In this document: positions 33,195-45,042 of the stretch, piece by piece
Numbering within the stretch: the first letter of the stretch is position 1
Layout: each line of letters starts with the position of its first letter
From: Gymnopilus junonius
Taxonomy: Eukaryota; Basidiomycota; Agaricomycetes; Agaricales; Galerinaceae
DNA: 64,000 nt
Reading direction: 5' to 3'
Assembly (NCBI GenBank): GCA_015501075.1
Contig: JADNYJ010000007.1
Location: 434,001-498,000 of the forward strand
Notes under the pieces: generated by a model
Database searches by the model: none
What the model saw: the letters and a program-made list of their open reading frames with translations, nothing else
Told to the model about the DNA's origin: nothing
Program-made: the position numbers and the translations under genes

Positions 33195-34043
33195 TGTCAA
33201 TGGGAGGCTCTAAGCCGCCTGATTCCCACTGTCAACTTCGGCCTTTAGCAGCAGCCCGATCTCCTGCGCTTGTCACCTCGCCTGAGGTTCAATCCCATAC
33301 GCCTGTTCCATTACAGCCATGTTTTGATTCACGAAGTCGACTGCATAGTCCAGAGCATGAAGAAAGCATCCCTCCTGTATCAGGAAGTTTTCAGCGTCCT
33401 ATTAAAACGGAAGAGGGTGAAGAGGGTGTCGTCAAGGTACGCGTCAACTAAACTCTTCTCTTGCTATGTGCAACTAGCCTTCCTGACGTTTGTTTGAAGA
33501 TCTCTTCACAGGTTGCTAATTCTCTAAGCTTTGCTTATGACATTCACCAACCATATCCATCTATTTCTAACGTCAATGTTACAACTGAAGTCACTGAAAT
33601 CATCGTGAGCCCTCCTAGTTGTATTTCAGAGCAGTGACTGTATTGATATAAATCGAGAAGGCACCATCTACTCGTCGCTCAGTTGCACAACGCCAGCGTC
33701 GAGAGCGTGAACACCGAACACGAATGCAAAATACCCCTCATTCCTCTCTGACAAATGTCAGGCATGACTATCTTTCGAAATAGGCGGAGCTTGCTAACTC
33801 GTGTTTTTTCCAAAGTTTATCGACTACCGTCCATATCAACTTGCCCTGCGTCAAAATTCTATGCAGGCACCTGTCCACGCTCAAAAATCATCGCGTTCCC
33901 TCAAGGCGGACGTAAGGCATACTTCTCCCCGAATGAGTCTCGTTTGTGTTGATTTATATGAATAGTGCTTCAAAAATCGTTCAGCTGCTCAACGGCGACG
34001 TCGCGAACGAGAACGTGAGGAACGTCAGCAAGTTACTCAGTGA
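33195..34043 (+). CDS. protein with two bZIP-like basic motifs
   Basis: The model starts at ATG 33195 (MSMGGSKPPDSHCQL) and joins five exons: VVK/VANSLSFAYDIHQPYP; TEVTEII/KAPSTRRSVAQRQRRERE; SSLTN/FIDYRPYQLALRQNS; SLKAD/CFKNRSAAQRRRRERERE; stop at 34043. Two copies of a basic motif, RRSVAQRQRRERE and KNRSAAQRRRRERE, occur about 70 residues apart. Each resembles a bZIP basic region (N-x-x-A-A-Q-R-x-R-x-R), but no leucine zipper follows either. The rest is Ser/Pro-rich. DNA binding or nuclear import is inferred from the motif only. Splice sites are all GT-AG, and introns are 50-75 nt. The start could instead lie upstream across the 5' intron. Confidence 0.55.
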
Positions 34044-34275
34044 TATGACATTTTCCACATAGGGAATAATAATAATAATCGTAATCGTATGCAATGTTAA
34101 TAATGTAGTCGTACAAAGTGTAAAATAATGAATGTGTGTTGCTATACAGTGTGCAGAACGGGAAACTATGCTATGCTCAAATGAGAATAAAATACAAGTA
34201 CAGACCTTGAAGACGTGTTGAACAAGGAAGACAGGACAGGGTATGAAGGAAGTGCAGGAAGCTCGCTGCCTGTCG

Positions 34276-36630
34276 TCAAATCTTATCGTCATGAGACTGA
34301 CTAATATAAAGGTTAGAAGGTCGAGCAGGCGTAGAACGAGGGGTTTTCTTGGCGTTCCAACGAGCAGGAGTAGTTGGACTCCCTGGCGGAATCACTGGAA
34401 GCTTGTATGTGCTCCTTGACTTCTTCAGCCTAGGACTTCCTTCATCGTCCGATTCGGATTTCCTTTTGCGACCTGGAGATGCGGGAGCAGGGCCTGTGAA
34501 CATCGGCCCTAAGGGTGAGCCATCTTGGAAGGGATTTTGGCTGGATTGTGGAGGGAAGATAGGGGACAGAGGCGATCTCAGGGCAGAGGTGGAAGGGATA
34601 GGTATCGCTGGGTTTTGGGTCAAGACAGCCTGTTTGCTAGTAGCTGCAGCCTCCTCCTCTTCATACTCTGCAATAGCCTCATCAAAAATGTTCAGAATGG
34701 CTTCATAATCTTTTTCAGATTCAGAATCTTGAAGCTGCGTAAGTGATGGCCACCCATTGGTTGGGGCCTTTCTTCGTTTGCGGATAACATGGGGCTGGAA
34801 GAATGCACGCAGTCTGGCAAGGAGTCGGTAGAAAATAGGTCCAAAGTAATCGGTCACGGGGTTTTCCAACTCGAACTCGCGTAAAAAAATGTTGTCTTTC
34901 GCCCAGGAAGCTCGGCGAGGGTTTTCGTCTTCCCATTCTAGTAACTCTGCCGGAAACGGATCAACTTTGATTGCTGGAGAGGAATAGCCAATGCAAATCC
35001 AGCAAAGGATATAGAAAAACGACTCGAGGTCGTCAAGATGGTCGTGAGGAGCATACTTGCCCTGTTTAACGTTGTAACTCTTGAGGATGTTCACTGATTG
35101 AAACGCACGAGTACCCTGCAGAATAACGTTAACAAATATGGTTATGAATTAATCAGACAGATCTTACCGTTCGGAAGTCAAAGCCCCAGCAACTATCTTT
35201 TCGCACAATCCAAATGGCTAGGTCAAGGTCAATGATAACGCCTCTATGGCCCCCGAACAGCCCGAGTAAACAATCAGGATATTATTTATACTGACATCGC
35301 GATGCAGGATGCCCGCCTTCCACAAATTTCGGTGACCTGCATGGAGACGGCATAAGTATTAATGAGGACAAAAGACGCTGCAAGAGTCTTACCAGCAATC
35401 GCATCGCGAAAAGCATACAAAAGATCTCCACGGGACCTAAAGTATTCAACGGGCTGCCCGCCGTCGACAAAAACGATGCGAGAGAAAGTACGATCACGGA
35501 ATGTAGTCACGTCGCTCGGGAGGGTCTTCATGACAATCCCTCTCATCCTCGCAACCGTGTCATCTTCATCGGCCTGGCATGAGATCATTTGAACCACACC
35601 TACGAGCTTAAGTTCCTTGACCTCTTGCAGGAAATCCGTCTCCGGCTTACGAAGTGAAGCCCGCCACGCGTCCTTGATCAGGACAATCTCATCCGTCTTG
35701 AGATCGAAGGCTTTCCAGCAACAGGTGCCACGACTGCGAATGGCCCGATGATAAAAGATGGGATATGGTTTGTAGATAATGTCATTTCCATCTTCATCAA
35801 TGGTTTTGAGGAATCGTTCTTCGCCTTCCCAGTATATGCTCGTATCAAACACAAGACCTCGTCATCGGGCGAAACAACGCCAAGGATGAAACGAACGAAA
35901 GCGGCAGGATCAACATAGACGTCGACATTAACGGAGTGATTGACACCACTCCTGTCAAACACATTCCTCGGTCATGATCAATGAATAGACAGCTTTGCGA
36001 TTGTGCTGCTGCATGAAGCATTGTCTAGATGTAAATATACGGTCTGCGTATAGAAATCTCGGGAAGAGATTGCCACTTGCCTGGCATATATAGCAATCTG
36101 ATACAAATTGGATTTGAAACTTCGATTAGCTTTCGTCTTGACTTCGAGTGGGGCAGCACAACGCAGGTAGTCCACTCGGTCAGAACCAGCTGCTCTCGAG
36201 GGCTTGAATGGTTTGGTAGAATAATTTCTGCCGGATCCTTTGACCATGAAGTCGGGCGATGATTTCAGTCGATACGTCTCCGCAGGATTCCCATTTCCCG
36301 AAACGTGTTCCATCATCTTCCTGTGGGTGTCGACGATAGTACAGGAGCCAGAGTATCCCCAATGTTCAATGACAGCTTTGATGATGTCGCGTAATGGCTG
36401 ATATAGCACACTTTCCTGCTTGACCACCTTTGGGGCATCCCTCCGCCTTTCATTTCCACTATCGTATAAATCAGACCCCTGGAGAAATTGCCCTGGATCT
36501 CATCTTCGGCTGGGACCTTGCCAACGAACGTGTTCTGGGCAAAGTGTCCGTCGAGGTAAATACTTTCTTTTAGTTCGGCTTCTATTGCTCGCCTCCTCTT
36601 CGACAGTCTTGAATCCTGCCTCTGGTCCAT
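34276..36630 (-). pseudogene. FunK1-type protein kinase, frame-broken
   Basis: The N-terminal part from ATG 36630 (MDQRQDSRLSKRRRAIEAEL) precedes a FunK1-type helical region (RCAAPLEVKTKANRSFKSNL). A GC-AG intron (36025-36080) joins IYAR to QCFMQQHNRKAVYSLIMTE, then FDRSGVNHSVNVDVYVDPAA, TSIYWEGEERFLKTIDEDGN and CCWKAFDLKTDEIVLIKDAW. The catalytic loop is AGILHRDVSINNILI, then RGVIIDLDLAIW, HDHLDDLESFFYILCWICIG, and a C-terminal basic Ser/Pro tail ending at 34276. FunK1 is a Ser/Thr-like kinase family expanded in multicellular basidiomycetes. Frame changes occur near 35958, 35848 and 35267; at least two look like a lost base in a doublet (GG, CC). The key HRD and DLD residues are present. Either a recent pseudogene or base-calling errors. 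Confidence 0.7.
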
Positions 36631-37764
36631 GAGAACTGCTTGCCATAAGGGTGGATTTGTTCAGTAGATGTGAATGGAGTAATGAACGGATTAAAACTCA
36701 CTAGTTTATTATAAATTGAGGCCAATACCAGGACAGGACGTTTTAAACAATACGAGTAGATGGGTCCCAGAAATTGTAAAAGAAGACAACAATGAACATT
36801 TGGGCCAGTGATGACGCGTGAACTCCGCCCTGAGTCAGATGATGGTCATGTGACCGCGTTTCCTCGTAGTAATTGGCGCGTCCCGAGCGCGTCCTGCGCG
36901 TCCTCCCTCCCAAGACTTAGCCTGTGATTCTACGACATACTTAGCTGTCCATGATTTTGTTCAGTATTTGACATTTGTATTCTAATTTTTAAATGTGTCT
37001 TCGTGCTTGGTCAACGTAGAACTCCAGCCAATCAATGAATGCCAGAAAAGCGGCCGCACAGACTCTCACATAAGGTAAGTATACTACAAATATCGTGATC
37101 CGTAGGGCACATCATATATGCGTAGTTTTTCTAGGAGACTGCATGAGATACAACAATCAAATGAAAACTGGAATTCACGTCATTCCATTGGCGGGCTAGA
37201 CACCGTTTGCACTCATCCATTTTGAATTTATGGCGGGATCTACGATGACGAAATGCATTTCGTTTACTGTCATTAATGATGTGCTATCTGCAAGGTACTA
37301 ACTAGAGGTCAGTTCCGGTAATACTACTGACTAATCCTATGTCAATATAGCAATGGTCCTGTACTGTAATATTCCAAACTGAACGAGTGTGGATCGGGTG
37401 CAGGCGAAGTTATTAAAAGTGAGTGCGCCGCGGACGGTTGCACGAATAGGCATGCAAAAAGAACAAGGTTCGAAAGATCGAACAACGAATAAATGAAGAT
37501 TATGTGTCCCACGTCACCCAAAGGCGAAGCGCCCTGGGGGATAATGTCAAAAAGAAAGTGCAAGAAAGAATTGCGTTATCAAGAAATGCCAAAAAAAAGA
37601 GATGAAGAATGCGTTTGTCCATTAAACGTCCAATTTGCTATTATGTTGTTGATGTACGTGTGGGGAAGATGAATGTCCATGAGGGGTCCTGAAAAGCCAA
37701 CGTGGCAGCATCATGATCACTTTCGAGAGGGAAAGAAGAGTTGCTGTAGGTCTGCTATCTCTCA
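36631..37764. other. 1.1-kb intergenic with gcgcgtcc repeats
   Basis: No gene is seen. Near 36870-36905, upstream of the FunK1 gene, related gcgcgtcc/gagcgcgtcc words repeat about three times, a possible promoter element. The right part is the 3' flank of the deacetylase gene. Confidence 0.4.
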
Positions 37765-39903
37765 TTAAAGTCTTGACACTGTACCGTACGTGCCCAGCAG
37801 TGCGCCAATGCATCCGATAATGATAGCAGGCCAGGCGCCGTATGGTAACAGCGGAGGAGGAGCAGCACCGTTGAAAGGAATGTACGCCGTTGTAGACGGC
37901 GATGCACTGCCGTTGGCGAATGAAGATCCAGTGTCGCCTCCGGTTAAGTTTGCACCATTAGGCTAATAAAGATTGGGCAGAGAATGGTCAATACAAAGTA
38001 CTATCATGAGAAATAAAGAAACGAAACGTACCCCGATGGGACGTGAGAGATCTGTGAAAGTACAAGAATTGTCTGTGCAGAGGCACTTTCCAGCAATTGG
38101 GTCCCAGAAGGGCGTCGAGCAGTTTGCGGATACTTTTCATTTTACATCCAACATGAGTATATGCAGAACATGATTGAAAAAGTCTACACTCACTTCTGTG
38201 ACGGGCTTGGCCGGTGGAATTATCCTGAGATGGATTGGGATTGGCTGGACTTGGCTGGACCGATGGGCATCCGTACTAATCGCACAAATAAGTTTGAAGA
38301 ACAAAAATCAGACCAAGACAAAAAGTAAACTTACGCAGGTATAGAAGGGGAAATCAGAGAAAGCGCAGTGTGACAGCAGACCAGCCTCGTTTTGCGGAAT
38401 GCCATTGCAAATATGCTGCGAAGCGTCGATTGCAGGCGCAGTGCATTTCAAGGGGGCAAAGTTATTGAGTTGCGAGATGGGCACCGGGTTTCGGACCCAT
38501 TCCAAGAGCTGGATGCTTGACACGATCCAGACTATCAAAATAAAACAAGATAAGATAAAGGTTCTGGATTTTATGTACAAGCCGCTTACCATTTGGCTGC
38601 TTTTGAGCCCAGTCCAAAAATGCGTTGATCATGTCGATGGTGGACTTCGGAGCATTCACGCCGGGATAGGTGGTCTACCGGCATGATCGAAAACGACGCA
38701 TAAACCTTTGCGTAAATAGCGCTTACCGAAAGATGGATAGGATGCGTATACAAACCTATCGGTTGTCGATTGCCGTTATAATGTGCTGTGAAAGTCTTCT
38801 GCATGTACTCCAGGGTAGCAGTGTCATTCACAGTAGAACCACCGTTCGCAGTGTCACTGGAATAAATGTTTAGATTTGGGTGAAGTTATTGAATCGTAAA
38901 ATTTGCTTACAGCCATGGGTCCATCAAATGCGGGCCATCCACGCCGCGATCATCAAAGAAGGCGTACATTGGAATTTCCCAGAATCCAGGTAACTTCGGC
39001 TGTCCTTGACACGTTCCTGGAACGGTAAGGCAGTTATTTGCCATGCCGTTGTCAAGAGTATACGGCCAGTACGCGTCGCTGTCTGGATCAGTGACGGGAA
39101 TGGAAGCAGCAGCGCTGGAGTCGTAGGTAAACTGGGCTTGAGCCAACATCTTTAGAGTATCGACAGAGTAGTTGAGGAATGGAGCGCGGAAGCCTTTGAT
39201 CTCTGACAGTGGGATACCCGCGAGGGCGTTAAGCGCGATGAGGTTGCCATTGACTTCGTCGGCCGGAGGGGTGCCGACGTGGGTCATGCTTTTTAGACGT
39301 GGAACAAAAGCGAAAGATAATAAGTTGACATGGCATGCGAGTCAAAGTTAACGTCAAGAGTGACTTACGTGTGATCTGCAATCTCATTACCCGCCACATA
39401 CCAATCTATTGAGGAAGGTAAAATTTTGACCACGCATAAGGCTAAGAGAAACACACCTGTTACTAGAGTATAGTTGGTGTAGTTTAGGGAGGTGTAGTAG
39501 GTCATTTTGATTGAGCATCCATTGGGGTTTTTCCGCTGAGCAAGGAACTGATTTACAGAGTCCAGAGTATATGATTGGACCGCATCATCAGCGGTGAAGA
39601 CGATGAACTGTGGAACGTCCGACTGTTCGGAAAAAAAGTAGAGAGGGCACCGTCAGTTCGGCCGCACCAATGACTATGCTCCACGCAAGGCGAGGTCGGG
39701 TGGACGTAGAGCACTGAGACACTCACGGGTTGAAGTCCTCCAGGGGGACTGGTGCTCGCACAATTACAATTCGGCAGTTTGCATTGCTTGGGATCGCATG
39801 AATAGCCAGCGGCTTGGGCACTTGAAGTTGGGCCGCTGATCCCACCGTCCTGTGCGAAGGCTAGCAGCGGTAGCAAGGCAGACAACACGACGTATGGCAG
39901 CAT
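37765..39903 (-). CDS. chitin deacetylase-like CE4 polysaccharide deacetylase, surface-anchored
   Basis: ATG 39903 starts a signal peptide (MLPYVVLSALLPLLAFAQDG). A Cys-rich stretch follows (GYSCDPKQCKLPNCNCAS), then the deacetylase: PQFIVFTADDAVQSYTLDSV (the TxDDA form of motif 1), IKMTYYTSLNYTNYTLVT, and AGNEIADHT joined to MTHVGTPP (metal-binding H-x3-H type motif 2). Then come IKGFRAPFLNYSVDTLKMLA, FFDDRGVDGPHLMDPWL and RQPIGLYTHPIHLS. After it lies a Cys-rich tail (CSTPFWDPIAGKCLCTDNSC) and a C-terminal hydrophobic segment (YGAWPAIIIGCIGALLGTYG) that fits a GPI signal or membrane anchor. Enzymes of this kind remove acetyl groups from chitin in the wall. About ten introns, all with good splice sites, and the frame is intact. 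Confidence 0.85.
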
Positions 39904-42206
39904 GTTGTTGAGGCTGACCGTCGGGTTTGTCGAGCGTTAAAGGAAAAAGACGACGGGAGCGAGTGAGTTCGCAGCGATCAGAAATGTCAACAGCGGGCTC
40001 TAGGTGTATAGGAAGGTAAAGGAAGGTAAAAGAAAAGAAATAAAGTAAGGACTGGATAAAAGAGCGCTGACGAGAGGCTAGAGTGGCAACAAGCCGCCTT
40101 CTTCACATGATCTCATCTGCCCAATGTCGCTTATGTCATTACTCCAGCCTTTCCCATTTTGTTCCGGGCCCACAAGGACACATACCCGAAGGACATTTTC
40201 AACGGCCATCTCAGGGCGTGCTCCTCCCTTTGCGCGTCATTCCAATGCTTGAGACAGCGCTGCAAAGTCGTTATCCATGATCGTATTCCGCACCCAACCA
40301 TGCCGGCAAGTTACTTGAAATCGTAATGCATCTCTATTTTTAGGGCAACCTTAGGGCTCAAGATAGCTTCACCACTTGGAGAGGCGCGGCCGTGTCTGGT
40401 GGTGGGCGCGGTTAGAAAGGGTTGGCCAAAAAGACACATGTAGCACATGAAATAGGCCCAGGTGATCACTTTCCAAATATCAAATGTCCTGTCGTGCACC
40501 TCAAGATCAAGTCTATGGCTAGCCCTGGCCGTCACCTTACTCATTACCACACTGCAATGCTTCCGAGTCAATCACGTTCACTGCTGATCAGTAGCTTTTG
40601 GGGCTAGAAGTTTATTTAATGTGGTGAGCCTTTCATGAGCAGACGAGAGTGGTTTAGTTAAACAGACTCTAGGCTTCCAGCAACCAAAAGAGTGGCAGGG
40701 AAGCGGATGCTCCTCATTACAACCGCTTTCGAATGAGTTACATACGAGCAGAGCAAGGACTTCCTTAATGAGCTTGCAGTCATTAGACAAGATGTGATAC
40801 ATGAAAGAAGAGCATACGGCGAGGCAAAGGATCCAACAGTTTGTCGTCACCACACGACTGGCTTACATGAAGAGCAGAAGGTGGTAAGGCTTGTGCTTGC
40901 TCCACCATCCCTCCTTGGCGTTAGACTACCTGTAAGCTGCTCGCTTATGCTTGTCCATTCCTCGGGCTCTTCAGCTTGAGACTTCGCAGATGACCTCTTC
41001 CGAGCCGGAGATCCTCCACTGGTTCTAGCGGCCGCTGGTCGGTGAAACAACCCGTCTTTGAAGGGCGCGAGGAGATCAGATTGCAATGGAATAATGAGAG
41101 ATGGGTTGCACTTGGGATGCATTTGACCTGGCTGACGGACAGCTTAGACTGGGTTGTTCGAATTTCTTTTGATGTATTATTAGTAAGATTACCCGCGAAT
41201 TATTATTGTAGCAATCTTACCATCCTGCAACTAAATTACCCATAGATACTGGCCATGGGTAATCTGGGTCGCTAATCAAGACGTGACTGGGTCTGTAGTC
41301 ACAGCGCAAGTCAGCAACCTGCCCCAAACTGCAGTGTGCCTACGTGCAAGTTTCGTGAACATGAAATAATAGCACCACCACATATAGAACATCGACTTGA
41401 AACTCCGAGTGGTCCATTGCCCAAGGTGGAACGAGAGAAAGTACAATCGGTCTTCAGTCCTCAAAAATTAAACCCGCCTTGGAAACACACGAAACCTTGT
41501 GCGAGTGGTCGAATTGTTGAATTACTTGCTCTAATTTCTGTCAATAAAGGCCTTCATCGTGAACCCTCCAATGTGTATGCATCCTGACAACTTTTCCTCC
41601 ACAGCGGCTGTATTAGTCCAAGCAGTTGTTATTTCCTATTGATGTTCATGTGAATTGCCAGTCCTTCTGAGTCGAGGACAAGCTTGAAAACCAAAGCGGT
41701 TCTTCAGTTCAGATAGCTTGATGATATCACTGTCAATATTGGATAGAGTTGGCAGTGGCTGGACGGATGCCTGGCACAAGTAATCTGCCAGCGAAGGTGA
41801 ACGAAGTGAAATATGTATGTGAATTCGAAGGTGGTGTTGGCGTTGAGTTGAGAAAGATGGCTGAAGTGCAGCCGAGAATATTGCTAGTACAATTAGTCAT
41901 CGCACAGCCACATGACTTTGGTATATAAGCCAGGCAGTTAGAACACAGAGCGTTCCCGCCCCCTTACCTTTCGCTCACACTACGACACACGGAAGTTATC
42001 AAGAAGTTACAGCTTCGACTCCCAAATTCAAAGCCCAAAACGCTTATCGTAGTCTTGCATATTAGTACGGATACAAACCTGTATTGATATACTCTTCATT
42101 CAATACCACAATATCCGTTGCCACTCTCGCCTACCGAGGTCGAGTCAATAAAATTCAACGAGGCATAATTGTATAACTGACCACAAACTGACCGTAACAC
42201 GATACC
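39904..42206. other. 2.3-kb intergenic
   Basis: No convincing gene. A minus-strand ORF (40847-41122, with AKSQAEEPEEWTSISEQL) has coding-like composition but no recognisable family and no splice partners, so it may be a gene or repeat fragment. The right end holds the zinc-finger promoter. Confidence 0.4.
41922..41929 (+). promoter_or_regulatory. TATA box before zinc-finger gene A
   Basis: tatataag lies 278 bp before the ATG at 42207, in a setting (catgactttgg upstream) that fits a core promoter with a 5' UTR of about 250 bp. Inferred by position. Confidence 0.4.
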
Positions 42207-43077
42207 ATGACGTACTGTCAGCGCTGCGAGCGCTATTTCAGCAATTGGTACGCCTACAAACAGCACGCTAACAATTCATCCAATCACAACATCTGCGACG
42301 ACTGCGATGAGGACTTCCCTAACTGGCTTCGCTTGAAACAACATTTGTTCAGAGTCGCATCCACCACTATTGCCAACAATGCAACTGCACTTTGATTGCG
42401 ACGAGGATTTGGAGGACCATGTAGAGGAATCTCATTGGGCATGCCTACCTTGTCGCAGGTTGTTCGCGAATGAGGCCGAGCTCCGTGAACATTACAAGCA
42501 GTCAGACGACCACCACTATTGCACCTCATGTAACGGCACTTCAATTCTGCGAGCAACCTCAATTCGCACCTTAATTCTTCAGTTCACCGTCCAAAAACGT
42601 TCAATGCCCACTCGGGTGTGGCAATGCCTTCGTTTCCCACGCCACTGTCTCTTGCATCTCGAGAGTGGTGCATGCACCTCGGGAGTTAATCATTCACTGA
42701 TTGACAAATACATTCGCCAGTACGATACCAACAACGTTATCACCACTCCCAGGCATATGATCACCGGAGGATCTGCGTCCGGCGACATCACTTATATTGC
42801 CACTTCACGCTCGTGGAACGGCTCAGGCTATGAGTGCTATCTGTGCCATGGCATCTACAGTACACTTGGAGCATTAAACCAGCATCTTGCAAGTCCAAGA
42901 CATCAAGACAAGATCTATCGCTGCCTGGGCCCCAGTTGTGAATACCGCTGCAGTGCACTCAGTGCTCTCGTGCAGCACATTGAAAGCAATAAATGCAGAG
43001 TAATAAGGTTCAAGTCTGCTCGGAATGCCATGGACAACCTGCTCGGACGAATGGACCACCTCGCAATAGCACTATAA
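42207..43077 (+). pseudogene. C2H2 zinc-finger gene A, five frame breaks
   Basis: Starts MTYCQRCERYFSNWYAYKQH and continues CDDCDEDFPNWLRLKQH. Then the frame changes; later open parts read EDHVEESHWACLPCRRLFAN, LREHYKQSDDHHYCTSCN, GVNHSLIDKYIRQYDTNNVI, GYECYLCHGIYSTLGALNQH and PSCEYRCSALSALVQHIESN. Each C-x2-C...H-x(3-5)-H unit resembles a C2H2 finger, about eight in all, which bind nucleic acid. Aligned by eye with copy B (44175-45042), A lacks one base at about 42347, 42389, 42535, 42602 and 42650, each site being consistent with a doublet reduced to one base. Unless these are sequence errors, no full-length protein can be made. The ends are well preserved. Confidence 0.65.
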
Positions 43078-44174
43078 TTATGGATCAATTTCTTCATGCA
43101 TCTTTTTGGACACATCCAGTTTCCAGTCTCACCACCCATCAAGGCCGTTCATCAATTTCTTGTCATTGAGATAGAATGCACATGCCTTCATTCTTTGCTT
43201 TTTGTTTTCTTTTCCAAATTCCTCATTTTTCTTTCTATCAGCATTTCCTATCAAGACACCATTTCTTCTTTTTCCTAGTCCAATATTCCTCGTGCATGTC
43301 TTTTCAGCTTTATAATTAGCTTCTTTGTTCAATGGTAGCTAATTTCATGTTAGGTTTCTTCATCGTCGGAACCGACTCTGACTCCTTTGCATTGATCTGA
43401 GTCACTGTCAACCTCGGTTTGATGTTGTGTCTGAGGAGTTTTTTTTTATCACTTTCTCCTTCTCGCAGGTTTCTCCCACCACCTGGAAGTTGAATTACCT
43501 TTCTTTTCTTTTCTGGCAAGCCGGTAGCTTTTCCTACTGGGTTTTTGATGCCCCCGCGCTATGCATTTTACTCTAGGTTATCCAACTTCCTCCATCTATT
43601 TATTTTAACTTTGTTCACACTATCATATTTTGATAGATGTAGTTATGCAAACCTTTTATGACATACACTACTTAATTTATTTGGAGATCTAAACTCCAAT
43701 CATTGTTAGGTCGGTAGATACGTTAGTAAATAAAGGGTAGTGTAAGAAATTGAAGTCTTCATTTCTATTGATTCTCAAGCACTGAAATAAATTAAAATAA
43801 GGACCTTGTACATAAAGCTCAGAGAGAATAAGTCAAATTGTTTGGATAGATTTAAGATAACATGATAAATCCAAGTAAATCCACAATGCAGTACAGGAGA
43901 GTGTGTTTCTCGGAGTTTAAATTCTTTGATATATTAACTGACATGCTCAATGCGACTCTGCCCCTTTCTTATACCTACTCAGACAGTGGTACCTATCCAA
44001 ATTTCAAGAACCGCTATAAAGTATGGTGTAATAATATTACTCCAGGCACAGGGATTGCATTGACATACTTTGCTTTTGAATTTAGGATCACAGTGGCAGC
44101 TGGCCACCCAAGCACTTTCTCAAGCCCGTACGAGCTATAGGAGCAAATTCTGTGTGCAACAACCTTCATGCACC
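43078..44174. other. spacer between tandem zinc-finger copies
   Basis: AT-rich and T-rich, with no recognisable gene. A 92-codon ORF at 43862-44140 ends just before copy B and shows no motif, so it is probably chance. It should contain the promoter of copy B. Confidence 0.4.
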
Positions 44175-45042
44175 ATGCCATCCTGTGAGCATTGTGACTG
44201 CTATTTCAATTCCTGGTATGCATTTGACCAACATATCGCCAATTCTCCCCATCACAATGTTTGCATCGACTGCGACCGAGACTTCCCAATGTGGGTCGGA
44301 CTGAAGGAGCACTGGGTCCAGAGTCCCAACCATGATTACTGCCAATATTGCAATTCACACTTCCCAGACAGGGGCTATTATGAAGAGCACCTGGTGGACT
44401 CTCATGTTGCATGCATTCCTTGCAACAGAGTGTTCGCAAATGACTTTGGGCTTCATGAGCACTACAGGCAGTCAGAACACCACCATTTCTGTGTGCCCTG
44501 CAGCCGCCATTTTTCTTCTGCAAGTAATCTCAACTTGCATCTCAATTCAGCTATCCATTGCCCGAAGGATGTCAGGTGCCCTTTCAAGTGTGGTGCCACC
44601 TTTGTCTCCCGTGCCGCACTGGTCCTGCACCTCGAGAATGGTGCATGCTCTTCTGGGGTCAACCATGCCCTGGTAAACCAATACGTTTGCCAATATGATA
44701 TGAACAACATCATTACCACCCAGCGTGGATGCTTACTGGTGGGTCGACCACTGAGGACGTGACCTACATCGCTACCAGCCACTCTTGGAATGGATTGGGC
44801 TATGAATGCTACCTCTGTCATGGTGTCCACAAGACCCTCAAAGCACTGAACCAGCATCTGTGAGCCTGAAACACCAGGACAGGATTTATATCTGCTGTGG
44901 TCCCAGCTGTGGCTACCGCTGTAGCACATTGAGTGCTCTGTTCCAACATATCGAAACTGGGAAATGCGGAGTGCTGAGGTTCAAGGCCGTCCAGGGTGCA
45001 ATGGATAGTGTGCTTGGACAAATGGGATGGATCACGATGTAA
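44175..45042 (+). pseudogene. C2H2 zinc-finger gene B, two frame breaks
   Basis: Paralogue of copy A. It reads MPSCEHCDCYFNSWYAFDQH, CIDCDRDFPMWVGLKEHW, YCQYCNSHFPDRGYYEEH, CIPCNRVFANDFGLHEHY, FCVPCSRHFSSASNLNLHL, CPFKCGATFVSRAALVLHL and GVNHALVNQYVCQYDMNNII. After a frame change near 44725 come DVTYIATSHSWNGLGYECYL and CHGVHKTLKALNQHL; after another near 44860 come KHQDRIYICCGPSCGYRCST and LSALFQHIETGKC, with the end at 45042. At least eight C2H2-like units. The first seven fingers are in one frame, so this copy is less damaged than A. Function is probably nucleic-acid binding; the target is unknown. Both breaks fit loss of one base. Confidence 0.65.

Noticed and set aside
40847..41122. 91-codon minus-strand ORF (AKSQAEEPEEWTSISEQL)
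   Set aside because: Composition looks coding but there are no extensions or recognisable family; kept only as a possible fragment.
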